Assembly (NCBI GenBank): GCA_964349675.1
Contig: CAYGHD010000010.1
Location: 1 to 21,041 of the forward strand
Reading direction: 5' to 3'
DNA: 21,041 nt
DNA from: GWA1-54-10 sp964349675
GTDB lineage: Bacteria > Patescibacteriota > Minisyncoccia > Phycocordibacterales > SBAW01
Position numbers and translations under genes: made by a program. The notes beneath the pieces are model-generated. The model was not told the DNA's origin and did not search any database. It saw only the letters and a list, made by a program, of their open reading frames with translations. Shown here in pieces: positions 6,684 to 13,997 of this stretch (positions are counted from its first letter, which is position 1; every line of letters begins with the position of its first letter).

Positions 6684-8546
6684 ATGGATCTTCTGGCTGT
6701 TTTAGAAGAAGGTGGGGTGCTCAGCCACGCAAAGCTCGAGGAGCTGCGTGCGGAATATGCAAAACCCGGGGCAAAGCCAGAGGCGGTGCTGCAGCAGTTT
6801 GGCATATCACTGAGCGATATTCTGAAGGCAAAAGGAGAATATTTTGGAGTGCCGACCCGGGAAGTTGGCGCCAATGCCGTACCTTTTGATATTTTGCGCT
6901 ACATCCCCGAAGAGTCGGCGCGACACTACCGGCTTGCCCCGCTGGGCATTGTCGACGATGTGCTCGAGGTTGGCGTGACCGACCCAGAAAACTTGGAAGC
7001 ACGCGATGCGCTGACTTTTATTTCCTCGAAAGTCGGGATGCCGTACAAAGTATTTTTGATTACGGATACTGACTTTGAAAAACTCCTCACGCAATATAAA
7101 GGACTCTCCGGTGAAGTGGGGAAGGCGCTCAATGAGCTTGAGACAGAAATAAGCGCAGAGGTAAAAAAAGTCGGCAAAGACGATAAACGAAATATCTCTC
7201 TTGAAGAAGATCAGATAACCGACACGGAAGCCGGTGCCATAAAAGAAGACGCTCCCGTTACAAAAATTGTTGCAACGGTGCTCAGGCATGCCTCTGAGCA
7301 GCGTGCGTCCGACATTCATATTGAAGCGTTGGCTGACCAGACGCGCGTGCGATTTCGCATCGACGGTGTGCTGCAGACCAATATTACGCTGCCGTCAAAA
7401 GTGCACAGCTCGGTGGTGGCGCGCATTAAAGTGCTCTCAAACATGCGGCTCGATGAAAAACGCAAGCCGCAAGACGGGCGTTTCTCTGCTCGGGTGGGTG
7501 GCAATAAAGTAGACTTCCGCGTTTCAACATTTCCAACCTATTACGGAGAGACGGTGGTGATGCGTATTTTGGGTTCGGCTGCAAAAGATCTAAAACTTGA
7601 GAGTTTGGGGTTTAGTGAGCGCGACTTGGGGCTTATCCGCGCTGCAATCAAAAAACCCTATGGTTTGGTGCTGGTGTCGGGGCCAACCGGGTCTGGTAAA
7701 TCAACAACGCTCTACGCGCTCCTGAATGAAATTGACCGAGAAAAGCAAAATGTACTTTCCCTTGAAGACCCGGTCGAGTACACCATTCCTGGCGTGTCGC
7801 AAAGCCAAGTGCGTCCCGACATCGGCTACACGTTTGCAAACGGTCTCCGTACAACACTGCGTCAAGATCCAAACATCATTATGGTGGGCGAGATCCGCGA
7901 CAGTGAGACGGCCGACTTGGCCGTGCAAGCCGCGCTCACTGGCCACTTAGTGCTTTCAACGATACACACCAACAACGCAATTGGTATCGTCCCGCGCTTG
8001 CTCGACATGGGTGTGGAGCCGTACCTCATACCGCCGGTGCTTATTTTAGGCATGGCGCAGCGCTTGGTGCGCACTCTGTGTCCCGATGGTGGCAAAAAAA
8101 CAAAAGTGGAAGCAAGTATGGCAGAGATGTTTAAGAAAGAATTTGCTGACTTGCCGCCCGAGTATGCAAAAAAGCTGCCACCGCTGGATGAAATATATCG
8201 GCTTGCGCCAACGCCTACGTGCCCCACGGGTACCAAAGGGCGTATTGCAGTGTTTGAGGCATATAGCATGAACGCAGAGCTTGAAAAAGCTATTCTCGCA
8301 AACAAATCAGAAGATGAGATGTTTGCGACTGTGCGCAAGGAAGGTATGTTGACGATGAAAGAGGATGCTATTATTAAAGCAGCAAAGGGAGTCATCCCGT
8401 TTGAAGAGGTGAACACCTTGGGTGGCGAGTATGAGCTGGGCGATGATGTTGAAACCATGATTGATGTGCAACAAACTCCCGAAGTGCTCACCCTTGATGA
8501 AGACGAATCTGATACTACCGCTAAAACAAAAGAAATAGAGATATGA
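6684..8546 (+). CDS. pilB: Type IV pilus extension ATPase PilB (GspE family)
   Basis: PilB is the cytoplasmic hexameric motor that powers pilin assembly on PilC. The 620-residue protein has the N-terminal GspE/PilB domain (about 1-140), an acidic linker, and the ATPase domain with Walker A GPTGSGKST (333-341), the Asp box SLEDPVEY (359-366), the Walker B region IIMVGEIRD (398-406) and the His box STIHTNNA (425-432). The C-terminal region normally holds a four-cysteine zinc site (CxxC twice), but here only Cys466 (LCPDGG) and Cys513 (TPTCPTG) remain, so the zinc site appears degraded. The C terminus carries an extra acidic tail. Its stop overlaps the pilT start by 4 bases (ATGA at 8543-8546), a sign of translational coupling. 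Confidence 0.96.
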   Translation: MDLLAVLEEGGVLSHAKLEELRAEYAKPGAKPEAVLQQFGISLSDILKAKGEYFGVPTREVGANAVPFDILRYIPEESARHYRLAPLGIVDDVLEVGVTDPENLEARDALTFISSKVGMPYKVFLITDTDFEKLLTQYKGLSGEVGKALNELETEISAEVKKVGKDDKRNISLEEDQITDTEAGAIKEDAPVTKIVATVLRHASEQRASDIHIEALADQTRVRFRIDGVLQTNITLPSKVHSSVVARIKVLSNMRLDEKRKPQDGRFSARVGGNKVDFRVSTFPTYYGETVVMRILGSAAKDLKLESLGFSERDLGLIRAAIKKPYGLVLVSGPTGSGKSTTLYALLNEIDREKQNVLSLEDPVEYTIPGVSQSQVRPDIGYTFANGLRTTLRQDPNIIMVGEIRDSETADLAVQAALTGHLVLSTIHTNNAIGIVPRLLDMGVEPYLIPPVLILGMAQRLVRTLCPDGGKKTKVEASMAEMFKKEFADLPPEYAKKLPPLDEIYRLAPTPTCPTGTKGRIAVFEAYSMNAELEKAILANKSEDEMFATVRKEGMLTMKEDAIIKAAKGVIPFEEVNTLGGEYELGDDVETMIDVQQTPEVLTLDEDESDTTAKTKEIEI

Positions 8547-9610
8547 GCCCAGACCACAAACAACGATTAACCGCATTAGTTGAAACGCTGCTCGCCCAAG
8601 GCGCGAGCGACTTGCATTTGAGTGTAAATGTCCACCCGATAATCCGCGTATCTGGCGTGTTGACGCCTCTTTTGTCTGAGCCAATACTGACCAATGATGA
8701 CGTGATGGGGCTGTTGACCGAGATGCTCACGCCCAGCCTCAAAGAAAAGTTTATGGCTACGCAAGAGATCGACTTTTCTTACTCGCAAGGGGAAAAAGCA
8801 CGTTTCCGCGGTAATGGGTTTATTGAGCGCGGCCGAGTTGGGGTTGCATTGCGCCTTATCCCAAAAGTAATACGCACCGTAGCAGAACTCGGGCTGCCTC
8901 CGGCGGTCGAGACGTTTGCACAACGCCGGCAAGGGTTCTTTTTGGTGGTGGGCCCTGTGGGGCAGGGCAAAACAACGACGCTCGCTGCGTTGATTGAAAA
9001 GATAAACAACGAGCGCACCGAGCATATTGTCTCTATTGAAGACCCAATCGAGTATCTTTTTGAAAATAAAAAATCGCTCATCAACCAGCGCGAGGTGGGC
9101 ATAGACACTGCCGATTTTGACTCGGCCTTGCGTTCAGTTTTTCGCGAAGACGTGAACGTGCTCATGATCGGGGAAATGCGCACGCCAGAAACCATGGCGA
9201 CTGCCGTCACTGCGGCAGAAACCGGGCATCTTGTATTTTCAACACTGCACACCAACAATGCAGCGCAAACTATCGACCGCATCATAGACTCGTTTCCTGC
9301 GGCGCAGCAAGACCAGATCCGTATGCAGCTTGCTGGGTCGCTTGCAGGCATCTTTTCTCAGCGGTTGGTGCCGCGTATTTCAGGCGGCCTGGTGCCGGCG
9401 TGCGAATTGCTGGTCAACAACAATGCCGTTGCAAACTTGATTCGAGAAAAACGAACGCACGAGATCCAGACGGTTATTGAAACCGGCCTTGAAGAGGGGA
9501 TGATCGACATGAATCGCTCGCTTGCCCAGTTGGTGCGCACGGGCGAGATAACGGTCGAGAGTGCCTATAGCCGTTCCGTCAATCCAAAAACGCTGGAGCG
9601 TCTGCTATAA
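8543..9610 (+). CDS. pilT: Type IV pilus retraction ATPase PilT
   Basis: PilT drives pilus disassembly, which pulls the cell or bound DNA inward. The 355-residue protein has the PAS-like N-terminal domain (about 1-115) with GASDLHLS near 20-27, Walker A GPVGQGKTT (137-145), Asp box SIEDPIEY, Walker B VLMIGEMR, His box STLHTNNA, and the C-terminal retraction motif in the form AVANLIREKR (canonical AIRNLIREGK). That last motif separates PilT from PilB. The Walker A has Val and Gln where Thr and Ser are usual, but the Gly and Lys positions are kept, so activity is expected. Start is the ATG inside the pilB stop. The stop codon overlaps the -10-like box of pilC. Confidence 0.95.
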   Translation: MSPDHKQRLTALVETLLAQGASDLHLSVNVHPIIRVSGVLTPLLSEPILTNDDVMGLLTEMLTPSLKEKFMATQEIDFSYSQGEKARFRGNGFIERGRVGVALRLIPKVIRTVAELGLPPAVETFAQRRQGFFLVVGPVGQGKTTTLAALIEKINNERTEHIVSIEDPIEYLFENKKSLINQREVGIDTADFDSALRSVFREDVNVLMIGEMRTPETMATAVTAAETGHLVFSTLHTNNAAQTIDRIIDSFPAAQQDQIRMQLAGSLAGIFSQRLVPRISGGLVPACELLVNNNAVANLIREKRTHEIQTVIETGLEEGMIDMNRSLAQLVRTGEITVESAYSRSVNPKTLERLL

Positions 9611-9611
9611 T
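9603..9611 (+). promoter_or_regulatory. Extended -10 box before pilC, overlapping the pilT stop
   Basis: TGCTATAAT is a perfect extended -10 element, and its TAA is the pilT stop codon (9608-9610). A start near 9618 would place the first bases at ATG 9620, which opens a seven-codon ORF (9620-9643) ending 3 bases before the pilC start. No -35 hexamer is evident. Confidence 0.5.
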
Positions 9612-9646
9612 AAAAACACATGAGCAGTCCGCTCGCTCACTAGATT

Positions 9647-10864
9647 ATGGAATTTAAATATGAAGCACTCGACCAAGCAGGCAAGGCGCAAGCCGGGGTG
9701 CTTAATGCTGCCAGCCAAGACGCTGCCATTGAGGCGCTGCAGCGCAAAGGGCTCACCATCACCTCGCTTGTGGCGCCAGAGACAAAAGGGCTGCAGAATC
9801 TTTTTTCAGGAAAAATAACTTTTTTTGGCGGTGTGTCCGGTCGCGACGTGGTGCTGTTGTCTCGCCAGCTTGCAACGCTCTTTGAGGCGCAGATTTCCGC
9901 ATTGCGCATCTTCCGCCTGCTTGCCGAGCAAGCAGAAAAACCGGTGCTGCGCCAAGTGCTGACACAAATCAGCGACGATTTGCAGGGAGGCAGTAGTATC
10001 TCCAAAGCGCTGGTCAGGCACCCAAACGTTTTTTCAGACTTTTACGTCAACATGGTGCGGGCAGGCGAGGAGTCCGGCAAGCTTGACCAGACGTTCCTCT
10101 TTTTGGCCGACTACATTGACCGCTCATACGAACTCACTTCCAAAGCACGCAATGCGCTCATCTACCCGGCGTTTATCGTGGTGACCTTTATCTCGGTGAT
10201 GACGCTCATGCTCACGATTGTGATTCCAAAAATCGGCTCAATATTGGAAAGCAGCGGCCAGGCACTCCCGATATATACACAGATAATCCTCAACATGAGC
10301 TCGTTTTTGACCGACTACGGCATATTCTTGCTCATTGCGCTCATTGTGGGCGGATTTTTCCTCTATCGATATGCACAAACGCCGCAAGGGCAGCTCAACG
10401 TAGGGCACCTCAAACTTTCATTGCCATATATCGGCGCCTTGTATCAAAAACTCTACTTGTCTCGGTTTGCAGACAACATGCACGTCATGCTCACCTCAGG
10501 CATCTCTGCGGTGCGCTCTCTCGAAATCACCTCAACTGTTATAGAGAGCCCGGTCTACCACGCGATTTTGCTCGAGGCGCTCGAGGGTGTCAAAGCCGGC
10601 AGTCCGATATCCCAGACACTCAGCCGGTACCCAAACGAGATGCCGCCGATCATGGTGCAGATGCTCCAAATTGGTGAAGAGACTGGAGAATTGGGGAGCA
10701 TCTTGGAGCGCATGGCCAAGTTTTATAACCGCGAGGTAAACGCCGCAGTGGACACGCTGGTGTCTTTGATAGAGCCGGCGCTTATTGTGGCGCTTGCGAT
10801 TGGTGTCGGGTTTTTGTTGGCGGCGGTGCTCCTGCCTATCTACAACAGCACCACCAGCATATAG
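9647..10864 (+). CDS. pilC: Type IV pilus inner-membrane platform protein PilC (GspF family)
   Basis: PilC is the polytopic platform on which PilB and PilT act. The 405-residue product has the family's N-terminal motif FKYEALDQAGKAQAG, two related GspF domains (about 70-195 and 270-395) each containing the FxxxxxxMxxxGEExGxLD type motif (NMVRAGEESGKLDQTF near 130-145; QMLQIGEETGELGSIL near 342-357), and membrane helices near 170-192, 220-240 and 375-400. Length and order match PilC/GspF closely. It follows pilT by 36 bases and has its own promoter-like box. Confidence 0.95.
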   Translation: MEFKYEALDQAGKAQAGVLNAASQDAAIEALQRKGLTITSLVAPETKGLQNLFSGKITFFGGVSGRDVVLLSRQLATLFEAQISALRIFRLLAEQAEKPVLRQVLTQISDDLQGGSSISKALVRHPNVFSDFYVNMVRAGEESGKLDQTFLFLADYIDRSYELTSKARNALIYPAFIVVTFISVMTLMLTIVIPKIGSILESSGQALPIYTQIILNMSSFLTDYGIFLLIALIVGGFFLYRYAQTPQGQLNVGHLKLSLPYIGALYQKLYLSRFADNMHVMLTSGISAVRSLEITSTVIESPVYHAILLEALEGVKAGSPISQTLSRYPNEMPPIMVQMLQIGEETGELGSILERMAKFYNREVNAAVDTLVSLIEPALIVALAIGVGFLLAAVLLPIYNSTTSI

Positions 10865-10905
10865 TTATCCCCAAGGCTGGGTACAGCGCCCGCAAAGCAG
10901 GGGAG

Positions 10906-10911
10906 TATACT
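10906..10911 (+). promoter_or_regulatory. -10 box for the first pilin gene
   Basis: TATACT lies 61 bases before the pilin ATG at 10973, so transcription would start near 10918 and give a leader of about 55 bases. This is longer than the other leaders in the window. The leader contains a palindrome (GTTATTAATAAC, 10925-10936) framed by CTGCG/CGCAG. Confidence 0.4.
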
Positions 10912-10920
10912 TGGGTGTAA

Positions 10921-10943
10921 CTGCGTTATTAATAACCCCGCAG
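10921..10943 (+). promoter_or_regulatory. Palindromic stem-loop in the leader of the first pilin gene
   Basis: CTGCG (10921-10925) pairs with CGCAG (10939-10943), and the interior is the 12-base palindrome GTTATTAATAAC (10925-10936). It could be an operator for a dimeric regulator or an mRNA-stabilising hairpin. Only the symmetry is seen. Confidence 0.35.
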
Positions 10944-10972
10944 CTTCGTAATTAACAATTTGGTAATAATGT

Positions 10973-11509
10973 ATGCGTAAATATTTAAAAAAGTTGGGCC
11001 ACTTCTCTTCTGCAAAAGGCTTCACCCTTATCGAACTTCTGGTCGTCATCGCCATCATCGGCATTTTGGCATCTATCGTGCTGGTGTCGCTCAACAGTGC
11101 TCGCGGTAAAAGCCGCGATGCAGCACGTGTAGCTTCGCTTGGGGAAATGGCAAAAGCGATAATAATTGTAGATAGCGACACAAGTAACGCGCTTGTCGGG
11201 TGTACTGGGGCTCACGCAGATGCCTCAACTTGTACTGGCACAGGGTCAGCTGCAGGGTCACTCACTTTTTCAAGCTACAAAGACCCATCTTATACTACTA
11301 GCATGAACCTATGTAAGGGATCTGGCGACACAGGCACTAGCACTACTCCCTGTCAATATTCTGTTGCAAAGACAAATGGCGCTGCAGCTGCAACAACACA
11401 GGATTTCGAGATTTGTTCAAAAATTGAATCAGGCTCAGGTAATTTAACCCCTGGGCATATACAGGTCAACAGTTCTTCAGGTGGAAGTGTTGTGTCGGGT
11501 TGTAACTAA
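10973..11509 (+). CDS. Type IV pilin, probable major pilin 1
   Basis: The 178-residue prepilin has a basic leader ending in KG (cleavage after Gly16) and the pilin helix FTLIELLVVIAIIGILA, with Glu at +5. The globular part is rich in Thr, Ser, Ala and Gly and has several cysteines that could form disulfides outside the cell. It resembles the next gene in its middle and end (SVAKTNGAAAATT versus SISKMDGAASPTF), so the two are paralogues. It has its own promoter-like box and leader and a strong terminator directly after it, which suggests separate, high expression; that makes it the best candidate for the main fibre subunit. There is no clear Shine-Dalgarno site. Confidence 0.92.
   Translation: MRKYLKKLGHFSSAKGFTLIELLVVIAIIGILASIVLVSLNSARGKSRDAARVASLGEMAKAIIIVDSDTSNALVGCTGAHADASTCTGTGSAAGSLTFSSYKDPSYTTSMNLCKGSGDTGTSTTPCQYSVAKTNGAAAATTQDFEICSKIESGSGNLTPGHIQVNSSSGGSVVSGCN
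11018..11100 (+). repeat. Pilin N-terminal repeat, copy 1
   Basis: First of three direct copies of the DNA that encodes the pilin helix (others at 11619-11701 and 12118-12200). Copies 1 and 2 differ at only 3 of 83 bases by my reading. The identity includes third codon positions, so it is more than protein conservation. Confidence 0.85.
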
Positions 11510-11523
11510 CCGAAGGGTTTTTA

Positions 11524-11567
11524 GAAATCCCCACGCCGGCACAAACTGGCGTGGGGATTTCTTTTTT
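11524..11567 (+). terminator. Strong Rho-independent terminator after pilin 1
   Basis: GAAATCCCCACGCC (11524-11537) pairs perfectly over 14 bp with 11548-11561 around a 10-base loop, followed by six T. It lies 14 bases after the pilin 1 stop and directly before the pilin 2 promoter box, so it separates the two transcripts. Confidence 0.95.
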
Positions 11568-11569
11568 AC

Positions 11570-11578
11570 TGATATACT
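11570..11578 (+). promoter_or_regulatory. Extended -10 box for pilin 2; leaderless start likely
   Basis: TGATATACT matches TGnTATAnT except C for A at the fifth position of the hexamer. Only 7 bases separate it from the pilin 2 ATG at 11586, so the first transcribed base would be at or next to the A of the start codon. The preceding terminator excludes a longer upstream leader. Confidence 0.65.
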
Positions 11579-11585
11579 AGTTCAT

Positions 11586-12086
11586 ATGTTAAAGACATTT
11601 GCACCATCCTTTAAACGGGGCTTCACCCTTATCGAACTTCTGGTCGTCATCGCCATCATCGGCATCTTGGCATCTATTGTGCTGGTGTCGCTCACCAGTG
11701 CACGTGGCAAAGCGCGCGACGCGCGGCGGGTGGCAACCCTGACCCAAGTGGTGCGCGTGTTTGCGCTAGACAGCAAAGCTGACACCACAACTGCGGTGAC
11801 CTGCTCGGGCACTGCAACAGGAAACCATGTCGACATAGCAACGTGCACCGTGCCAAACTTGGCTGCGTATACAGACCCGTCTTCGCCAAGTGGTGTGTGT
11901 GTAAACACTGCAACTGCGGCGTGTAAGTTTTCAATCTCGAAGATGGATGGTGCGGCAAGCCCAACATTTAGCGACTGGCAAGTCATGACGTACTTGGAGT
12001 CTGGCGCGGGGAACTTTGGCGCGGGGGTTGCGTGTGTCAGCTTCAGTAACACCGGGGTGCAGACCGGAGCTACTGCCTGCAAGTAA
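11586..12086 (+). CDS. Type IV pilin 2
   Basis: The 166-residue prepilin has the leader MLKTFAPSFKRG (cleavage after Gly12) and the helix FTLIELLVVIAIIGILA with Glu at +5. The body carries cysteines near residues 81, 95, 113, 122, 153 and 165. The frame is open further upstream through the terminator, but that extension is not credible; the ATG at 11586 gives a normal leader and is preceded by the promoter box. It is a paralogue of pilin 1 and nearly identical to it in DNA over the N-terminal helix. It could be an alternative or minor fibre subunit. Pilin 3 and pilD follow closely, so they are probably on the same transcript. Confidence 0.92.
   Translation: MLKTFAPSFKRGFTLIELLVVIAIIGILASIVLVSLTSARGKARDARRVATLTQVVRVFALDSKADTTTAVTCSGTATGNHVDIATCTVPNLAAYTDPSSPSGVCVNTATAACKFSISKMDGAASPTFSDWQVMTYLESGAGNFGAGVACVSFSNTGVQTGATACK
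11619..11701 (+). repeat. Pilin N-terminal repeat, copy 2
   Basis: Second direct copy of the pilin helix-coding repeat. It differs from copy 1 at three bases and shares about 53 nearly identical bases with the start of copy 3. Confidence 0.85.
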
Positions 12087-12093
12087 GCCAACT

Positions 12094-12576
12094 ATGCAAA
12101 AACTCAAAAAAAATCACGGCTTCACCCTTATCGAACTTCTGGTCGTCATTGCCATCATCGGCATCTTGGCTTCCATTGTTATGGTGTCTTTGGTGAGTGC
12201 ACGAGAAAAAGCCCGCGATGCAAAACGTGTGGCTGACATAAAAAATATTCAGCTTGCGCTCGAGACGTATTACAATGACAACTTGCTGTACACAAAAGCG
12301 GTTACGCAAGTCGCCCCAACGTATATGTCGGTAGTGCCAAAAGACCCGCTCACCAATCTTGACTATAAATATGCAAACACCAGCACGAGCTGTAATGCAT
12401 ACCACTTGGGCGCAGTCCTTGAGCAAAGCACCAACACGGCGCTTTTGCAGGATGTTGATAAGGCCGACACAACCCAGACTTGTGCCGGAAGCGATGGTGA
12501 CTTTGAAGGGCTCAGCGCAGCCTGCTCTGGCAGTACCCCAGGTACGACCGATTTGTGCTACGACGTGACCAATTAA
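12094..12576 (+). CDS. Type IV pilin 3 (GspG-like)
   Basis: The 160-residue prepilin has a very short leader, MQKLKKNHG, with cleavage after Gly9, then FTLIELLVVIAIIGILA. The following segment REKARDAKRVADIKNIQLALETYYNDN and the later VPKDPLTNLDYKY match the pattern of GspG-like pseudopilins, in which short strands follow the helix. The open frame extends upstream into pilin 2, but ATG 12094 gives the proper leader and lies 7 bases after the pilin 2 stop. Its C terminus is acidic with several cysteines. It may be a second fibre subunit or a minor pilin. Cotranscription with pilin 2 is likely. Confidence 0.92.
   Translation: MQKLKKNHGFTLIELLVVIAIIGILASIVMVSLVSAREKARDAKRVADIKNIQLALETYYNDNLLYTKAVTQVAPTYMSVVPKDPLTNLDYKYANTSTSCNAYHLGAVLEQSTNTALLQDVDKADTTQTCAGSDGDFEGLSAACSGSTPGTTDLCYDVTN
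12118..12200 (+). repeat. Pilin N-terminal repeat, copy 3
   Basis: Third direct copy of the pilin helix-coding repeat. The first 53 or so bases are nearly identical to copy 2 (one difference), and the rest diverges. Confidence 0.8.
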
Positions 12577-12583
12577 TCAAACT

Positions 12584-13390
12584 ATGGGCAGCGACATTCT
12601 TTTTGTGCTTGCGGCGCTCGGCGTGGGTGCTATATTTGGCAGTTTTATCAATGCACTATCGTTCCGTTTTAATACTGGAAAGTCGATGGGCGGGCGTTCT
12701 CAGTGCATGTGCTGCGGCCACCAGCTTTCGGCGGCAGACTTGATCCCCGTATTTTCCTATGGGTACTTGGGCGGCAGGTGCCGCTACTGTCATGCGCGGG
12801 TGTCGCTCCAATATCCTGCCGTGGAGTTGTTGGCAGCAGCGCTTTCCCTTGGCGTTTTTTTTGCGGCCAACACGCCGCTTGCTTATGTCGCCGGGCTGCT
12901 GGTGTGGATGATCATACTGTTTATCATCGTATACGACTTGCGACATATGATTATCCCGCATGTTGCGTCTGTGGCACTCATGATAAGTGTATTGGCGCAT
13001 ATGGCGGTGGTGGGGAACTACAGTTGGCACCTACTGCTCGCCGGCCCGCTGCTCGCTCTACCCTTTGTACTGCTCTCGCTTGTGTCAGGAGGTCGTTGGA
13101 TGGGTTGGGGTGATAGTGGGTTTGAATTGTCTTTGGGATGGTTGCTTGGGCCAACGCTGGGGCTCACGGCACTCATGCTCGCGGTATGGAGCGGCGCCTT
13201 AGTGGGCGTGCTTATTATCGCTTTGCAAAAAATACTCGCGCAGCTTACCCCCACACGCCCGTTCCTAAAGTCCCTGCATGGGTTTACAATAAAGAGCGAG
13301 ATCCCGTTCGCGCCGTTTCTTGCCTTCGGCGCAGCAATCGCATATTTTTTTCATGTCAACTTCTTTCAAACGCTCTCGCTCTTTTTCTAA
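12584..13390 (+). CDS. pilD: Prepilin peptidase PilD (A24 family)
   Basis: This polytopic membrane enzyme cleaves prepilin leaders after the conserved Gly and, in bifunctional members, N-methylates the new N terminus. The 268-residue protein starts with a membrane helix, GAIFGSFINALSFR, then the cytoplasmic four-cysteine zinc loop (Cys41/Cys44 in CMCC, Cys66/Cys69 in CRYC), which is typical of bifunctional enzymes. The first catalytic aspartate is Asp118 in YDLRHMIIP and the second Asp177 in GWGDSGF. The usual lysine after the second motif (GxGDxK) is Gly here. The segment IPFAPFLAFG near the end also fits. At least seven prepilins are encoded around it, so its substrates are local. Its end overlaps the next gene by 38 bases. 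Confidence 0.94.
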   Translation: MGSDILFVLAALGVGAIFGSFINALSFRFNTGKSMGGRSQCMCCGHQLSAADLIPVFSYGYLGGRCRYCHARVSLQYPAVELLAAALSLGVFFAANTPLAYVAGLLVWMIILFIIVYDLRHMIIPHVASVALMISVLAHMAVVGNYSWHLLLAGPLLALPFVLLSLVSGGRWMGWGDSGFELSLGWLLGPTLGLTALMLAVWSGALVGVLIIALQKILAQLTPTRPFLKSLHGFTIKSEIPFAPFLAFGAAIAYFFHVNFFQTLSLFF

Positions 13391-13997
13391 ACAAGGCGGG
13401 TTTACGCTTGTCGAGCTTTTGGTGGTATCTGCAATCATTATTATCATTACTGCCTTTTTGCTGTTGCGGCAATCGTCATTTAACAGCGCGATTATTTTGC
13501 GCGGGCTCGCATACAGCGTTGCGTTGTCGGTGCGGCAAGCGCAAGTCTATGGCACCAGCGTGCTTGGGGTCGGGGCTGCGGGCTCGCCACAGTATGCCCC
13601 CGCCTATGGACTCTATTTTGATAAAGACCAGAGTGGGCAGTACGTGCTTTTCTCTGACTTGCCGCCGGGCAATGGAGTATATGATTCGGGCGAAGTGGTG
13701 AAAACCTTTTTACTCGGCAAAGGGTACACGATGACCAAATTTTGTGTCCAAGGTACACAAAATCGCTGTAGCGGGGGCGGGGCCGGCGACATCGCATACC
13801 TCTCTATACTATTTAAACGTCCAAACCCCGACGCGTTGTTTGTGGCGCTCGACTCAACCAAAACTTCCTTTTCGAATGAAGTATATTCGCAAAGTTATGT
13901 CCGCGTACAATCGGCAAACGGTGCATACCGTAATGTTATTATCAGCGCGACCGGGCAAGTAAGCGTGTCGGCGCCAAACGCTGCTGAACCATGGTAA
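13353..13997 (+). CDS. Minor pseudopilin, GspH/FimT-like
   Basis: The 214-residue prepilin has the leader MSTSFKRSRSFSKQGG, cleavage after Gly16, and the helix FTLVELLVVSAIIIIITAF with Glu at +5. The body resembles GspH/FimT minor pilins, with a helix AYSVALSVRQAQVYG after the membrane part and beta-strand-like segments such as YGLYFDKDQSGQYVLFSD. The frame is open upstream to 13320, but ATG 13353 gives the normal leader. The start lies inside the end of pilD, so translation is probably coupled. It is the first of four minor pilins that overlap each other and probably form the tip complex that starts fibre assembly. Confidence 0.88.
   Translation: MSTSFKRSRSFSKQGGFTLVELLVVSAIIIIITAFLLLRQSSFNSAIILRGLAYSVALSVRQAQVYGTSVLGVGAAGSPQYAPAYGLYFDKDQSGQYVLFSDLPPGNGVYDSGEVVKTFLLGKGYTMTKFCVQGTQNRCSGGGAGDIAYLSILFKRPNPDALFVALDSTKTSFSNEVYSQSYVRVQSANGAYRNVIISATGQVSVSAPNAAEPW

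Noticed and set aside
7862..8563. Long minus-strand frame opposite pilB
   Set aside because: pilB motifs are fully conserved on the plus strand, and the minus frame is Ser-rich with no recognisable pattern.
8939..8975. PilT Walker A written GPVGQGKTT considered as an inactivated ATPase
   Set aside because: The Gly and Lys positions and the following Thr are kept, and the Asp box, Walker B and His box are intact, so activity is expected.
11018..12200. Three regularly spaced direct repeats considered as a CRISPR-like array
   Set aside because: The repeats are 83 bases, about 500-600 apart, and encode the pilin helix in frame. There are no short spacers and no cas genes.
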